Origin: Actinomadura sp. NBRC 104425
GTDB taxonomy: Bacteria; Actinomycetota; Actinomycetes; Streptosporangiales; Streptosporangiaceae
Assembly (NCBI RefSeq): GCF_030269545.1
Contig: NZ_BSTN01000005.1
Span: 124,001-188,000 of the forward strand
DNA length: 64,000 nucleotides
Direction: 5' to 3'
Part shown: piece after piece, positions 25,391-33,244 of the stretch
How the letters are laid out: the number at the start of each line of letters is the position of its first letter
Position numbering within the stretch: the stretch's first letter is position 1
Made by a program: the position numbers and the translations under genes
The notes under the pieces: generated by a model
Told to the model about the DNA's origin: nothing
The model's input: the letters and a program-made list of their open reading frames with translations, nothing else
Databases searched by the model: none

Positions 25391-25439
25391 CCGCATGTCC
25401 TGGATCATACATGTCCAGAATTCGCCGCCGCACCCGCGC

Positions 25440-25795
25440 CCTCCGGGACCGGCGCGCAGCTGCCTTTCCTCGTGCGCTGCGCAGCAGCTTGAGGAGGTGG
25501 GTCGCCGTGAGCGCGACGGCGCGGTCCTCGCCAAGTGACAGCTCTGCGAGGGCACGTGACGTCGTCGCCCCCGGAATGTCCGCGAGCGCCTCGGTCAGCC
25601 GACGACGTGCAGTCGAATCGGGACCGCCGTGGGCGAGGCGGTCGGCGAGCCCGGCGGCGATCCGCTCCGCCAACGCGGGCTCCCTTCGCAGCACCAGCAC
25701 GACCGCCGCTCGCCACGCGCTGCGCGCCCCCTCGTCGTCGGCGTCGGTCAGCAGCGCCCGGGTGATCGCCGGCCACGCCCGCCGGCCCCGATCTT
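25440..25795 (-). pseudogene. C-terminal remnant of a HEAT-repeat or large NTPase-type protein
   Basis: From just after a TAA at about 25793, codons spell a helical repeat ending (WPAITRALLTDADDEGARSA, then REPALAERIAAGLADRL and GATTSRALAELSLGED) with strong codon bias. The bias is lost near 25440. There is no start codon region, and the frame then runs through the Rrf2 gene out of phase. It looks like the tail of a long signal-transduction or NACHT-type protein whose 5' part was deleted. Confidence 0.5.
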
Positions 25796-25804
25796 AGGCA
25801 GCGT

Positions 25805-25995
25805 GGGCAGTGCCTGGCTCCGCACCAAGCGCACCGCACCATCGGGCCGCCGCCAGGAATACCTGCTCACCGACGCGGGCCGCGACCTCATCCCGGTCCT
25901 CACCCTGCGCTGGTGGGGAGAACGCCACGCCTTCGCCCCCCGGCGAGCCCCACTCCGTCCTTGTCGACCAGCACGGCGACCCCGTGCCGTGAACT
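25805..25995 (+). pseudogene. HxlR-family regulator remnant with a frameshift
   Basis: The frame reads RRQEYLLTDAGRDLIPVL then RWWGERHAF, the wing and C-terminal helix of HxlR regulators (EYxLTxxGRDLxPVLxALRxWGDRH). It then continues in another frame as GEPHSVLVDQHGDPVP, the usual HxlR ending. The N-terminal helix-turn-helix is missing. It abuts the HEAT-type remnant tail to tail. Confidence 0.55.
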
Positions 25996-26089
25996 CACGC
26001 CGACCAGCGCCGACGGCACCTCCCTCCGCACCGGCAGCCCGCGTGCAAAAGGTCCGCTAGACCGTGCCCGCGTGGCGTTCCGCCCGGGA

Positions 26090-26629
26090 TCATCGGAGCG
26101 ACGCGTCCAGTTGACGCATGAGCTCTCCGACCCGCCCACCGCCGGACGGGGCAAGCGGATAGCGCCTCAGGACGTCCACCACGACGGGACGAGCAAGCAT
26201 CCGCAACCGCGCGATGTGGTCGGCTCCGACGGCGGGATCGTCTCCGGCGGACAGTTCGAACGCTCGTGCGGCATGAGCGGCCGAACCGAGGATGTGCTTG
26301 ACCTGCGTGGCCTTCGCCAGGGGGTGGAGGAAGGCCGCCCCTGCCGCGGCCATGGCCGCACGTGCGGCGTCGCTCGCCGCGGCCTGCCCCGCGTCGCGGG
26401 TGTCCTGGGCCGCCCGGTGCGCCGCCCACGCGCTGTCACGGAGCGCCTTGGTCCGCTCGGCCCCATCCGCGAACGCCTGCGCGGTGTCGATCGCGGCTCG
26501 CGGACGCCGATCGTCAGGACGGTCACGCTCGAAGATCGCCAAAGCGGGCCGCGCACAGGCCACGGCGAAGCCGGTGACCTCGCGAAGTTCGGACGTGCTG
26601 AGTCCGATCGCCGCGGAGTCGTCCGCCAT
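26090..26629 (-). CDS. Putative immunity protein (Imm5-like helical family)
   Basis: The 179-residue, almost wholly alpha-helical protein contains DRPDDRRPRAAIDTAQAF, then LHPLAKATQVKHIL and VVVDVLRRYPLAP. I recall this pattern from actinomycete proteins annotated as putative immunity proteins or mis-annotated as SbcC. An AGAAGGGTG site lies before the ATG. There is no adjacent toxin gene, so it may be an orphan immunity gene. A dyad TTCAGCACTGAA lies 78 bases upstream (26707-26718). Confidence 0.65.
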   Translation of the reverse strand: MADDSAAIGLSTSELREVTGFAVACARPALAIFERDRPDDRRPRAAIDTAQAFADGAERTKALRDSAWAAHRAAQDTRDAGQAAASDAARAAMAAAGAAFLHPLAKATQVKHILGSAAHAARAFELSAGDDPAVGADHIARLRMLARPVVVDVLRRYPLAPSGGGRVGELMRQLDASLR

Positions 26630-26902
26630 ACGTCACCCTTCTGCATAGGAACCGAAAGGCACGTTCACCGTATCGTTGGACCCTCGGTGTGAAGCTGAGC
26701 GCGCATTTCAGCACTGAAGCGGAGGAACCTTCAAACCCAGGGGCGTCTGCTGTTTGACCGGGCCGCTACCACCACGTCCTCTGCGGAGACTCCGGTGCAC
26801 CCTCCTGGAGGTTCTCGACACCCTATCCGGGGAGCTGCGACATCCCGGCGGACACGCGGGCACTACTGCACGTTCCCTCCCCGCTGAGCCGATCCTGTGT
26901 CG

Positions 26903-27730
26903 TCAGGTTTCCGGGACGATCACCACGGCGGACAGCGCCTGATGCAGCAACGCATGCCCGACGGTGCCCAGGGCGTGCTCGGTGATACCGGGGCGGTGCG
27001 TCGCACCGACGACGACCAGGGCGGCCTCATCGGACGCGGTCACCAGCGCCCGCGCCGGGTGCTGATCGGAGATGGTCCGTGAAACCTCCACGTCCGGATA
27101 CTTCGACCGCCATCCCGCCAGTGCCTCGGCCAGCAGCGCGTCCTCCTCCGCCTTCGCCCGGCCTGCGAACTCGCCGCCGAGCGCGTGGACGGCGTTCAGA
27201 TGCGCACCCCGCAGGGCGGCCTCCTCGAAGGCCCAGCCGATCGCGCGGGACTCGCGCCCCCGTTCGGCGACCCCCACGACGATCTCGGCGGGCGCCGCGT
27301 CGGCATCGGGGGCGCTGTCGGTGACCGCCAGCACCGGGCAGCGGGCACCCGTCACCAGGCGCAGGGCCACCGCCCCGAGGATGGGACCGCCGAAGGCCTC
27401 AAGCCTGCTGGTACCGACAACGATCAGTTCCGCGCGCTCGCTCTCGAACACCAGGGCCTTGCCCGGCTCCTGGGCCAGCAGCCGGGTGCGGACCTCCAGC
27501 CCCGGTTGCAGCCCCAGCGCGTACGCCTTGGCCTCGACGAGCAGGCGCGTCCGTTCCTCCTCCAGGCCCTCGTAGGCTGCCTCGCTCAGTGATCCGTCCC
27601 GGTACAGCAGCATCGAGGCGTGCACCAGCTCCAGCGGACGGCCCCGAAGGCGCGCCTCGTTGGCCGCCCACGCCACGCACCGCGGTGACGCGGCTGAACC
27701 GTCCAGCCCTGCGACAACGGGTGTGTCCAT
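26903..27730 (-). CDS. Tandem universal stress protein
   Basis: Two Usp domains are fused in 275 residues. The first ends in IVVGTSRLEAFGGPILGAVA and the second in VVVGATHRPGITEHALGTVG. Both follow the G-x2-G-x9-G pattern of ATP-binding UspA-type domains, although the first is imperfect. In actinomycetes such proteins belong to dormancy and stress responses. The ATG at 27730 precedes the MDTPVVAGLDGS strand. Its neighbours (DUF1918, PCMT-like enzyme, PP2C phosphatase) fit a stress block. Confidence 0.88.
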   Translation of the reverse strand: MDTPVVAGLDGSAASPRCVAWAANEARLRGRPLELVHASMLLYRDGSLSEAAYEGLEEERTRLLVEAKAYALGLQPGLEVRTRLLAQEPGKALVFESERAELIVVGTSRLEAFGGPILGAVALRLVTGARCPVLAVTDSAPDADAAPAEIVVGVAERGRESRAIGWAFEEAALRGAHLNAVHALGGEFAGRAKAEEDALLAEALAGWRSKYPDVEVSRTISDQHPARALVTASDEAALVVVGATHRPGITEHALGTVGHALLHQALSAVVIVPET

Positions 27731-27967
27731 GCGCCATCCCCTCACCTCATCGGGCCGGTTCCGTCCTCATCCCCCAGGACGGGGCGTCTACTGCGGTGAT
27801 CCTGCATCGGCCGTCCCTCCACGGCCGGGATCCCGCCGGGCGTCACCCGCCGGAAAGGCCGCCCGCAAAGGTGCTGCAAGAGCATCGGCCCTGCTCCCGT
27901 AAGCGCCCGGTCAGCAGGCGCGCGAGACGCCCGCCGTCACCGGAAGCGAGTGCCTTTGGTGCGCCGC

Positions 27968-28174
27968 CTACCGCTCCTTGGCCGAATCGGGCGGGAAACG
28001 TTGGATGGTGGCATCGGAGGAGGGGAAGTACGTGCTCTCGTGGCCGTCGTCCCACCGGACGACATAGGGAGGCTCTCCGTCCCGGCCGTGCACCTCCAAG
28101 ATCTCTGCCTCGCGGTCCGGTTCGCCCACATGGTGTCCGTGGACCACCAGCCGGTCGCCTGTGCTCGCTCGCAT
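27968..28174 (-). CDS. DUF1918 small protein
   Basis: This 68-residue beta-rich protein starts after GGAGGACACC. It has the DUF1918 signature GDRLVVHGHHVGEPDREAEILEV and a PPYVVRWDDGHESTYFPSSD ending, an SH3-like fold seen almost only in actinobacteria. The function is unknown; genes of this family commonly sit beside universal stress proteins, as here. Confidence 0.88.
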   Translation of the reverse strand: MRASTGDRLVVHGHHVGEPDREAEILEVHGRDGEPPYVVRWDDGHESTYFPSSDATIQRFPPDSAKER

Positions 28175-28428
28175 GGTGTCCTCCTGACAGGCCGTCCAGA
28201 ACTCCATCGTGGTGCGGGCAGGAGGGGGCCACAAGGGGCGAAGGTCGGTAAACACACAGGTCAACGGCCATGGGAAGCGAGCACGCTCGCTGACATGCCG
28301 CCCCTCGAGCCCGCCGCGCAGGGGCTACGTCACCTACGCCTTACCTGTAGGTGTGACTGTCGCGTCACAGTCCGCATCGATCTTGAGGCGCGGGTAGCTT
28401 CGCGTGTGCTCACCCCTGGGAGGCGCAG

Positions 28429-28533
28429 ATGGGCAACCGCGGCGACAGCAACAACCCCGAAGACGGGAAGCTGACCAAGCAGCAGTCGGACGGCACCACC
28501 GGCACCAAGCACGGGTCCGGCAAAGAGAAGTGA
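28429..28533 (+). CDS. 34-residue hydrophilic peptide coupled to a methyltransferase
   Basis: An ATG with GGGAGG upstream encodes a 34-residue, strongly hydrophilic peptide rich in Gly, Asp, Asn, Lys and Thr, with no hydrophobic core. Its TGA overlaps the GTG of the PCMT-like methyltransferase by 4 bases (28530-28533), so both are translated together. It contains two Asp-Gly steps (PEDGK and SDGTT), the kind of site at which isoaspartate forms. It could be a disordered stress peptide, a leader for coupling, or the methyltransferase's substrate. It is too short for routine gene callers. Confidence 0.6.
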   Translation: MGNRGDSNNPEDGKLTKQQSDGTTGTKHGSGKEK

Positions 28534-29498
28534 CCGCCGATCCCGCCCTCGGCTCCAAACGACTGGAAACCGAACTCGAATCGGCCGGCGCGCTGCCCGA
28601 GGCGTGGCGGGACGCGTTCCGCGCCACACCGCGGCACCTGTTCATTCCCGACGAGGTCTGGAGCGAGGCGTCCGACGGCTGGCGGCGGCTGTCCCGGCTG
28701 ACGGAGCCCGATGTCTGGTGGGAGATGGTCAACCGGGACGGGTACATCGTCACCCAGGTCGATGACGGCCGGCCCGCCGCCCCCGACCACGGCGAGTACT
28801 CCACCAGCAGCGCCACCCAGCCCAGCCTCGTCCTGCGCATGCTCGACGAGCTGAACGCCGAGCCGGGCATGCGGGTGCTGGAGATCGGAACCGGCACCGG
28901 GTACAACGCCGCGCTCCTGGCCGCGCGGCTCGGCCCGGAAAACGTGACCACCGTGGAGGTCGATCCGCAGTTGGCCGACCGCACCCGCCGAACCCTGGCC
29001 CGCGTCGGCCGCCCCGTACGGGTCGTCACCGCGGACGGCATCGCTGGGCACCCGCCGCACGCCCCCTACGACCGGATCATCGCCACCGCGTCGGTGCAGC
29101 GCGTCCCCACGGCGTGGATCGAGCAGACCAGGCCGGGCGGGATCATCCTCACCCCGTGGGGCAACGCCTATCACAACGACGCCCTGCTGCGGCTCACCGT
29201 GCACGAGGACGGCACCGCGTCGGGCCCGTTCACCGGTCGAGCCCCGTTCATGTGGATGAGGGATGCCCGCGTGCTGCTCGGCACGCTGGGCGACGAGGTG
29301 CACGACGGCGACGTCCCCGACGTGTCCACCACCGACCTGGACCTGCGCGGCATGTTCGGTCACCTGGACGTCGACTTCGCGATCGGCGTACAGGTGCCCG
29401 GTGTGTCCTGGCACCGGTTCGACGCCGACGACAGGTGCGGTGCGTTCACCGTCTGGCTCATCGACGTCGACCCGGCGACCGATCGTGGGCCTCGGTGA
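28530..29498 (+). CDS. PCMT-like protein-isoaspartate O-methyltransferase (main frame)
   Basis: The protein has the PCMT fold: an N-terminal helical cap (WRDAFRATPRHLFIPDEVW), motif I VLEIGTGTGYNAALLA, TVEVDPQLADRT and the motif IIDYDRIIATASVQRVPTAWIE equivalent, then PGGIILTPWG. The family methylates isoaspartate for repair or, in RiPP pathways, modifies peptides. The GTG start overlaps the stop of a 34-residue peptide gene. The open frame ends early at 29498. The normal family C-terminus follows in two other frames up to 29702, so the full gene appears to carry two indels. Confidence 0.82.
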   Translation: MTADPALGSKRLETELESAGALPEAWRDAFRATPRHLFIPDEVWSEASDGWRRLSRLTEPDVWWEMVNRDGYIVTQVDDGRPAAPDHGEYSTSSATQPSLVLRMLDELNAEPGMRVLEIGTGTGYNAALLAARLGPENVTTVEVDPQLADRTRRTLARVGRPVRVVTADGIAGHPPHAPYDRIIATASVQRVPTAWIEQTRPGGIILTPWGNAYHNDALLRLTVHEDGTASGPFTGRAPFMWMRDARVLLGTLGDEVHDGDVPDVSTTDLDLRGMFGHLDVDFAIGVQVPGVSWHRFDADDRCGAFTVWLIDVDPATDRGPR

Positions 29499-29702
29499 CC
29501 TTCGAGGGCAACTCCGCCCACCGGGTCCAGCAGCACGGCCCGCGCCGCCTCTGGGACGAGGTCGCCGCCGCATACCGGACATGGCTGAAGCCACGGCCGA
29601 CCGGCCCTCACCCGCTTCGGTATGACGGTCCTGCCCGGCGGGCGGCAACAGGTGTGGCTCGACACGCCATCGACACCATTTCGGACCGCTGCACGCTGCT
29701 GA
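29481..29702 (+). pseudogene. Frameshifted C-terminus of the PCMT-like methyltransferase
   Basis: In a second frame the sequence reads SWASVTFEGNSAHRVQQHGP then RRLWDEVAAAYRTWLK. In a third it reads HGRPALTRFGMTVLPGG then VWLDTPSTPF, ending at TGA 29700-29702. Together these are the ordinary tail of actinomycete PCMT-like enzymes. One indel near 29487 and one extra C near 29591 would restore a single frame. Codon bias stays strong throughout, favouring sequencing error or recent mutation. Confidence 0.65.
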
Positions 29703-30050
29703 GCACCTCGTCCGGCCGACCTCCCGGGCAACGCGCAAAAAGCGCAGCTCGGCCGCGCGATGGTGCGCCCCTACGCGCCTTGCGCTGCATCGACGCCCTG
29801 CCATGAACCGACCGCGGCGGCGCCCGGTGCAGCCGGACCTCCGCGGCCCGGTGCCGTCCGATCAAGTCGGCGCCGACACCGGCCGGACGCCGCCAGGAGC
29901 GTTTCAGGCAGGCCGAACCCGCGTGATCGGGTCCGGTGGCGGCCCCGTGTGCCGGGCGCAGGCGGCGGGCCGGGCGGGGAGCAGGCTGAACGCCGTCCGG
30001 TGATGGTCCCGACCGCTCAGATGCCCTGCTCCTGACGCTGGGAACCCGCG
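29703..30050. other. 348-base region without a recognised gene
   Basis: No frame shows sustained codon bias or a family motif. It links the methyltransferase tail to a dehydrogenase remnant. Confidence 0.45.
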
Positions 30051-30278
30051 CTGGTCGCCGCCCTGACCGGCGGACGCATCGCGGGCGCCGCACTCGACGT
30101 GTTCACCGGCGAACCGAACGTGCCCGCCGAGCTTTCAACCCTGGATTCGGTCGTCCTGCTCCCGCACATCGGCAGCGCCACCCACGAGACGCGGCGCACC
30201 ATGGGCGACCTTGCCTTCCGCAACCTGCGGAACTTCATGGAGAAGGGCACGCTGATCACGCCCGTCCCAAAGATCTGA
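30051..30278 (+). pseudogene. C-terminal remnant of a D-2-hydroxyacid dehydrogenase
   Basis: The 75 codons before the TGA read [33 protein letters not shown] and NLRNFMEKG, the ending of NAD-dependent 2-hydroxyacid dehydrogenases, including the catalytic His of LPHIGSAT. An in-frame stop lies 15 bases upstream and the cofactor domain is absent. It is a 5'-deleted relic. Confidence 0.75.
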
Positions 30279-30444
30279 CGCCCCGGCGACCCGCCGGACG
30301 GGCACGGCCGCTCCACAGCCCGGCGGGTCGCCGAGACCGGGCTTTGCGCGGGCCGCAGAACCGGCGCCGCAGGGGCCGCCACGCCGTGCCCCCAACCCCG
30401 CGACCTGCGGTGATGGGAGGAAACCCCCACAAGGGTCACATACA

Positions 30445-31671
30445 GTGGTCAAGGTGGAGAACTCGGCAAGCGCCCTGCGGGGCGCCGCCCGCAAGCTCGA
30501 GAGCATCCAGGCGATCACCGACGAGGTGTTCGCCCACATGGACGTCGACGACTTCCTGAACACCCTGCTGGACCGCGTCCGCCAGATCCTGGAGGTCGAC
30601 ACCGCCGTCGTGCTGCTGCTGGAGCGTCAGGCGCGCTCCCTGGTGGCGGTTGCGGCGAAAGGTCTTGAGGAGGAGGTCAGCCAGGGCATCCGCGTCCCGG
30701 TCGGCGAAGGCTTCGCCGGGCGTGTCACCGCCGAGCGCAGACCGGTCTACACCGACGACATCACCAACGCCAACGTGTACAACCCGCTGCTGGTCCAGCG
30801 GGGCCTGCGCGCCCTGCTCGGCGTCCCCCTCGTCGCGGGCGGCACACTGGTGGGCATCCTGCACGTCGGGTCGCTCACCGAACGCCGGTTCACCGAAGAC
30901 GAGACCGAGTTCCTGCAGCTCGCAGCCGCGCGTATCGCGATGGCGGTGCATTCCCTGATCAGCAGGGCGGAACGCGCCGGAGTGCTGGAACTGCAGCGCA
31001 GCCTGGTGCCGGACGCGCTGCCGAGCATCCCCGGCGTCGAGTTCGCCGCCCGCTACCTCCCCGGCAAGGCGAGCGTCGGGGGCGACTGGTACGACATCTT
31101 CCCCCTTCCCTCCGGCGAGATCGGCATCGTCATGGGCGACGTGGCGGGGCACGGGCTTCCGGCCGCGGTGGTGATGGGGCGGATGCGCAGTGCCCTGCGG
31201 GCCTATGCCCTGGAGGCCGACGATCCGGCGGAGGTACTGCGCAAACTCGACCGCAAGATGCAGCACTTCGAGCCCGAGGCGACGGCAACGGTGCTGTACG
31301 CCAGGTGCGACCTCGAGCGGGGCCGGGTCCGGGTGTCATCGGCCGGCCACTGGCCTCCGGTCCTCGCCCTGCCGGACGGCGACGTCAAGTTCCTCGACCT
31401 GAAGACCGACATCCTGATCGGTCTGGGGGACGACATGCCCCACCAGACCACCACCGTGACGCTGCCGCCGGGCGCCCTGCTGTGCCTCTACACCGACGGG
31501 CTGGTGGAGCGGCGGAACAGTGAGATCGTCCATGACCTCTCCCGGCTGCGCGACGCGGTGTACGCCGGTCCCCCCGAAGCGGTCTGCACCGCGGTCATGT
31601 CAGCGCTCATCGGCCGTGAGACGGCCGAAGACGACGTCGCGCTTCTGCTGATGCGCCGCACCCCGGCCTGA
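30445..31671 (+). CDS. GAF-sensor SpoIIE/RsbU-type protein phosphatase
   Basis: Residues 20-165 form a GAF domain (HMDVDDFLNTLLDRVRQILE; GVPLVAGGTLVGILHVGS). Residues 180-408 form a PPM/SpoIIE phosphatase with metal-binding motifs GGDWYDIF, VMGDVAGHGLPAA, LYTDGLVERR and DDVALLLM. Such proteins dephosphorylate anti-sigma-factor antagonists in stress signalling. A -10-like TACAGT overlaps the listed GTG, so a leaderless start at GTG 30454 is an alternative. No partner anti-sigma gene is adjacent. Confidence 0.9.
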   Translation: MVKVENSASALRGAARKLESIQAITDEVFAHMDVDDFLNTLLDRVRQILEVDTAVVLLLERQARSLVAVAAKGLEEEVSQGIRVPVGEGFAGRVTAERRPVYTDDITNANVYNPLLVQRGLRALLGVPLVAGGTLVGILHVGSLTERRFTEDETEFLQLAAARIAMAVHSLISRAERAGVLELQRSLVPDALPSIPGVEFAARYLPGKASVGGDWYDIFPLPSGEIGIVMGDVAGHGLPAAVVMGRMRSALRAYALEADDPAEVLRKLDRKMQHFEPEATATVLYARCDLERGRVRVSSAGHWPPVLALPDGDVKFLDLKTDILIGLGDDMPHQTTTVTLPPGALLCLYTDGLVERRNSEIVHDLSRLRDAVYAGPPEAVCTAVMSALIGRETAEDDVALLLMRRTPA

Positions 31672-31708
31672 CACCCCACCCGAGGCGGTCGCTTCGGCTG
31701 CGCGCTTT

Positions 31709-31783
31709 GTAGCCATCCCCGCCGGACTCGCGCGCGACAGCACACCCGTCGGCCTGCGAGCCGTCGCACCGCACGGCCGTCAT
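31709..31783 (+). pseudogene. Amidase C-terminal remnant
   Basis: The 25 codons read VAIPAGLARDSTPVGLRAVA and then PHGRH. The intact amidase at 36.6-37.8 kb has SIPAGFGRDGTPVGLQAVAP then HGH at the same place. It is a relic of a related gene. Confidence 0.6.
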
Positions 31784-31805
31784 CGGCCGATGCCGGATCG
31801 CCCCG

Positions 31806-31889
31806 ACTTGTGCACGCGTGAGACTTCGGGCCGTTCGGCAGCACCGGCCACGTACTGAGCAGCACCGCTGCACCCTCGTGCACGTGTTC
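31806..31889 (-). pseudogene. Tyrosine recombinase remnant
   Basis: The 28 codons read EHVHEGAAVLLSTWPVLPNG and then PKSHACTS. The intact recombinase at 33.2-34.3 kb has EYVHEGAAVLLGAWLALSDR and then PKGPLFMP. No catalytic residues remain. Confidence 0.55.
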
Positions 31890-32224
31890 CCTCCGCGGTA
31901 TTCGGTGAGCCTGCTTCCTGTGCATTCCCGGTGCGCGTTCGAATACCGTGTGCCTTCACCGAAGCCTCGAAGTCCGCCCCTCTCGAAAAGCGCGCGAACC
32001 CCGCGCAGTCGCGATGTCACTCACAGCTGAACGCGACCGCGCGGAGTTTCTCGGTGAAAACCAGGGGGGAAGGCGGCTACTCCGAAACTCACTGCTGTTG
32101 ACCCGGCCACTCAGATAACGTCGAGCGCCAGCGGGACGGCAGTGAAGATCACTTCGGTTCCTCGCCATGGCCGCGAGCCTGTGCGGCGCCGACCGCCTCG
32201 GCGATCAGCACGGAAGACACCTGC

Positions 32225-33094
32225 TCAGGCCCGCTTGCGCAGGACGCCCCCGTATTCGTACACCTTCGGGTTGAGCTTGGACGCGCCTTCGTAGTGGGCG
32301 ATCTCGGCGGGCACCGGGGGCAGGGGAGGCTGCACGTCCATGGGGCGCCACTGCGCCAGGTTCACCAGGCCCGGCTCCACCGGGTCCAGGTCGGACAGCA
32401 ACCGGTCCACCTCCTCGGGCGTGCGGGTCTGCCAGGGGATGCCCGCGGCGGTGACGCGTTCGGTCATCAGCGTGCCCTCCGCCGGGTCCTCGCACACCAC
32501 CTGCGAGAACGTGAGGTGGCTGCCGGGCACGGCCCGGTCGATGATCGTGGTCAGGATGCGGCGCGGGTCGTACTCGTCCGGCAGGTGGTGCCCGACCGAC
32601 AAGAACAGCACCCCGACGGGCTCGTCGAAGTCGATGAGCCGCTGCACGTCCGGGTGCTTGAGGATCTCCTCCTGGTCGCGCATGTCGGCGGTGATCACGG
32701 TGGTGAGGTCGTTGTCGGCCAGCAGGGCGCGGCCGTGCACCAGCACGATCGGGTCGATGTCCACGTACACGACGCGGGACTCGGGGGCGATGCCCTGCGC
32801 GACCTGGTGGACGTTGTTGTCGGTGGGAAGCCCGCAGCCCATGTCGATGAACTGCCGGATCCCGGCCTCGAGGGTCAGGTAGCGGACGGCGCGGTACAGG
32901 AAGAGCCGGTTCTGCCGGGTGATGTCGAGGCCGGCCGGAAATTGCTCCAGTTGAGCCTTGATGAACTGCCGGTCGACTTCGTAGTTGTCCTTGCCGCCGA
33001 GCAGCCACCCGTACGCCCGCGCCGAGGTCGGCACGTCGCTCGGGATGCCGGGCGGAATCCGCTCTTCAGCCACTGCACACTCCGTATCGGGCAT
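32225..33094 (-). CDS. SAM-dependent methyltransferase, DUF574 / Methyltransf_19 family
   Basis: The 289-residue protein has the family opening PTSARAYGWLLGGKDNYEVD, motif I FIDMGCGLPTDNNVHQVAQ, the motif II-like VYVDIDPIVLVHGRALL, and VGVLFLSVGHHLPDEYDP. The family is large and specific to actinomycetes, and substrates are unknown. Many genomes hold dozens of copies, often beside helix-turn-helix/DUF397 pairs, which are not seen here. It diverges from the recombinase gene. Confidence 0.9.
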   Translation of the reverse strand: MPDTECAVAEERIPPGIPSDVPTSARAYGWLLGGKDNYEVDRQFIKAQLEQFPAGLDITRQNRLFLYRAVRYLTLEAGIRQFIDMGCGLPTDNNVHQVAQGIAPESRVVYVDIDPIVLVHGRALLADNDLTTVITADMRDQEEILKHPDVQRLIDFDEPVGVLFLSVGHHLPDEYDPRRILTTIIDRAVPGSHLTFSQVVCEDPAEGTLMTERVTAAGIPWQTRTPEEVDRLLSDLDPVEPGLVNLAQWRPMDVQPPLPPVPAEIAHYEGASKLNPKVYEYGGVLRKRA

Positions 33095-33230
33095 CGCGGG
33101 CCATGAATGTCTGCCAGAGACGGTACTCCGTCCGGTCGAAAGTCGTGATCTTGTGGTGCGATTCCGGTGTGCTGTAGGCCACTCTCCCGGACCCGGCAGG
33201 TGATCCGCGGCGCCGGGAAGGGGACGGCGT

Positions 33231-33236
33231 TAGGGT
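33231..33236 (+). promoter_or_regulatory. -10 element of a probable leaderless promoter
   Basis: TAGGGT lies 8 bases before the GTG at 33245, which has no ribosome site. Confidence 0.3.
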
Positions 33237-33244
33237 GGGCGTCC

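Larger units (their letters stand above)
31672..32224. other. 550-base region holding two short gene remnants
   Basis: Apart from amidase-like (31709-31783) and recombinase-like (31806-31889) fragments, no frame is convincing. A 23-codon minus-strand frame starts 3 bases after the methyltransferase stop at 32225 but lacks a clear ribosome site. Confidence 0.45.
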
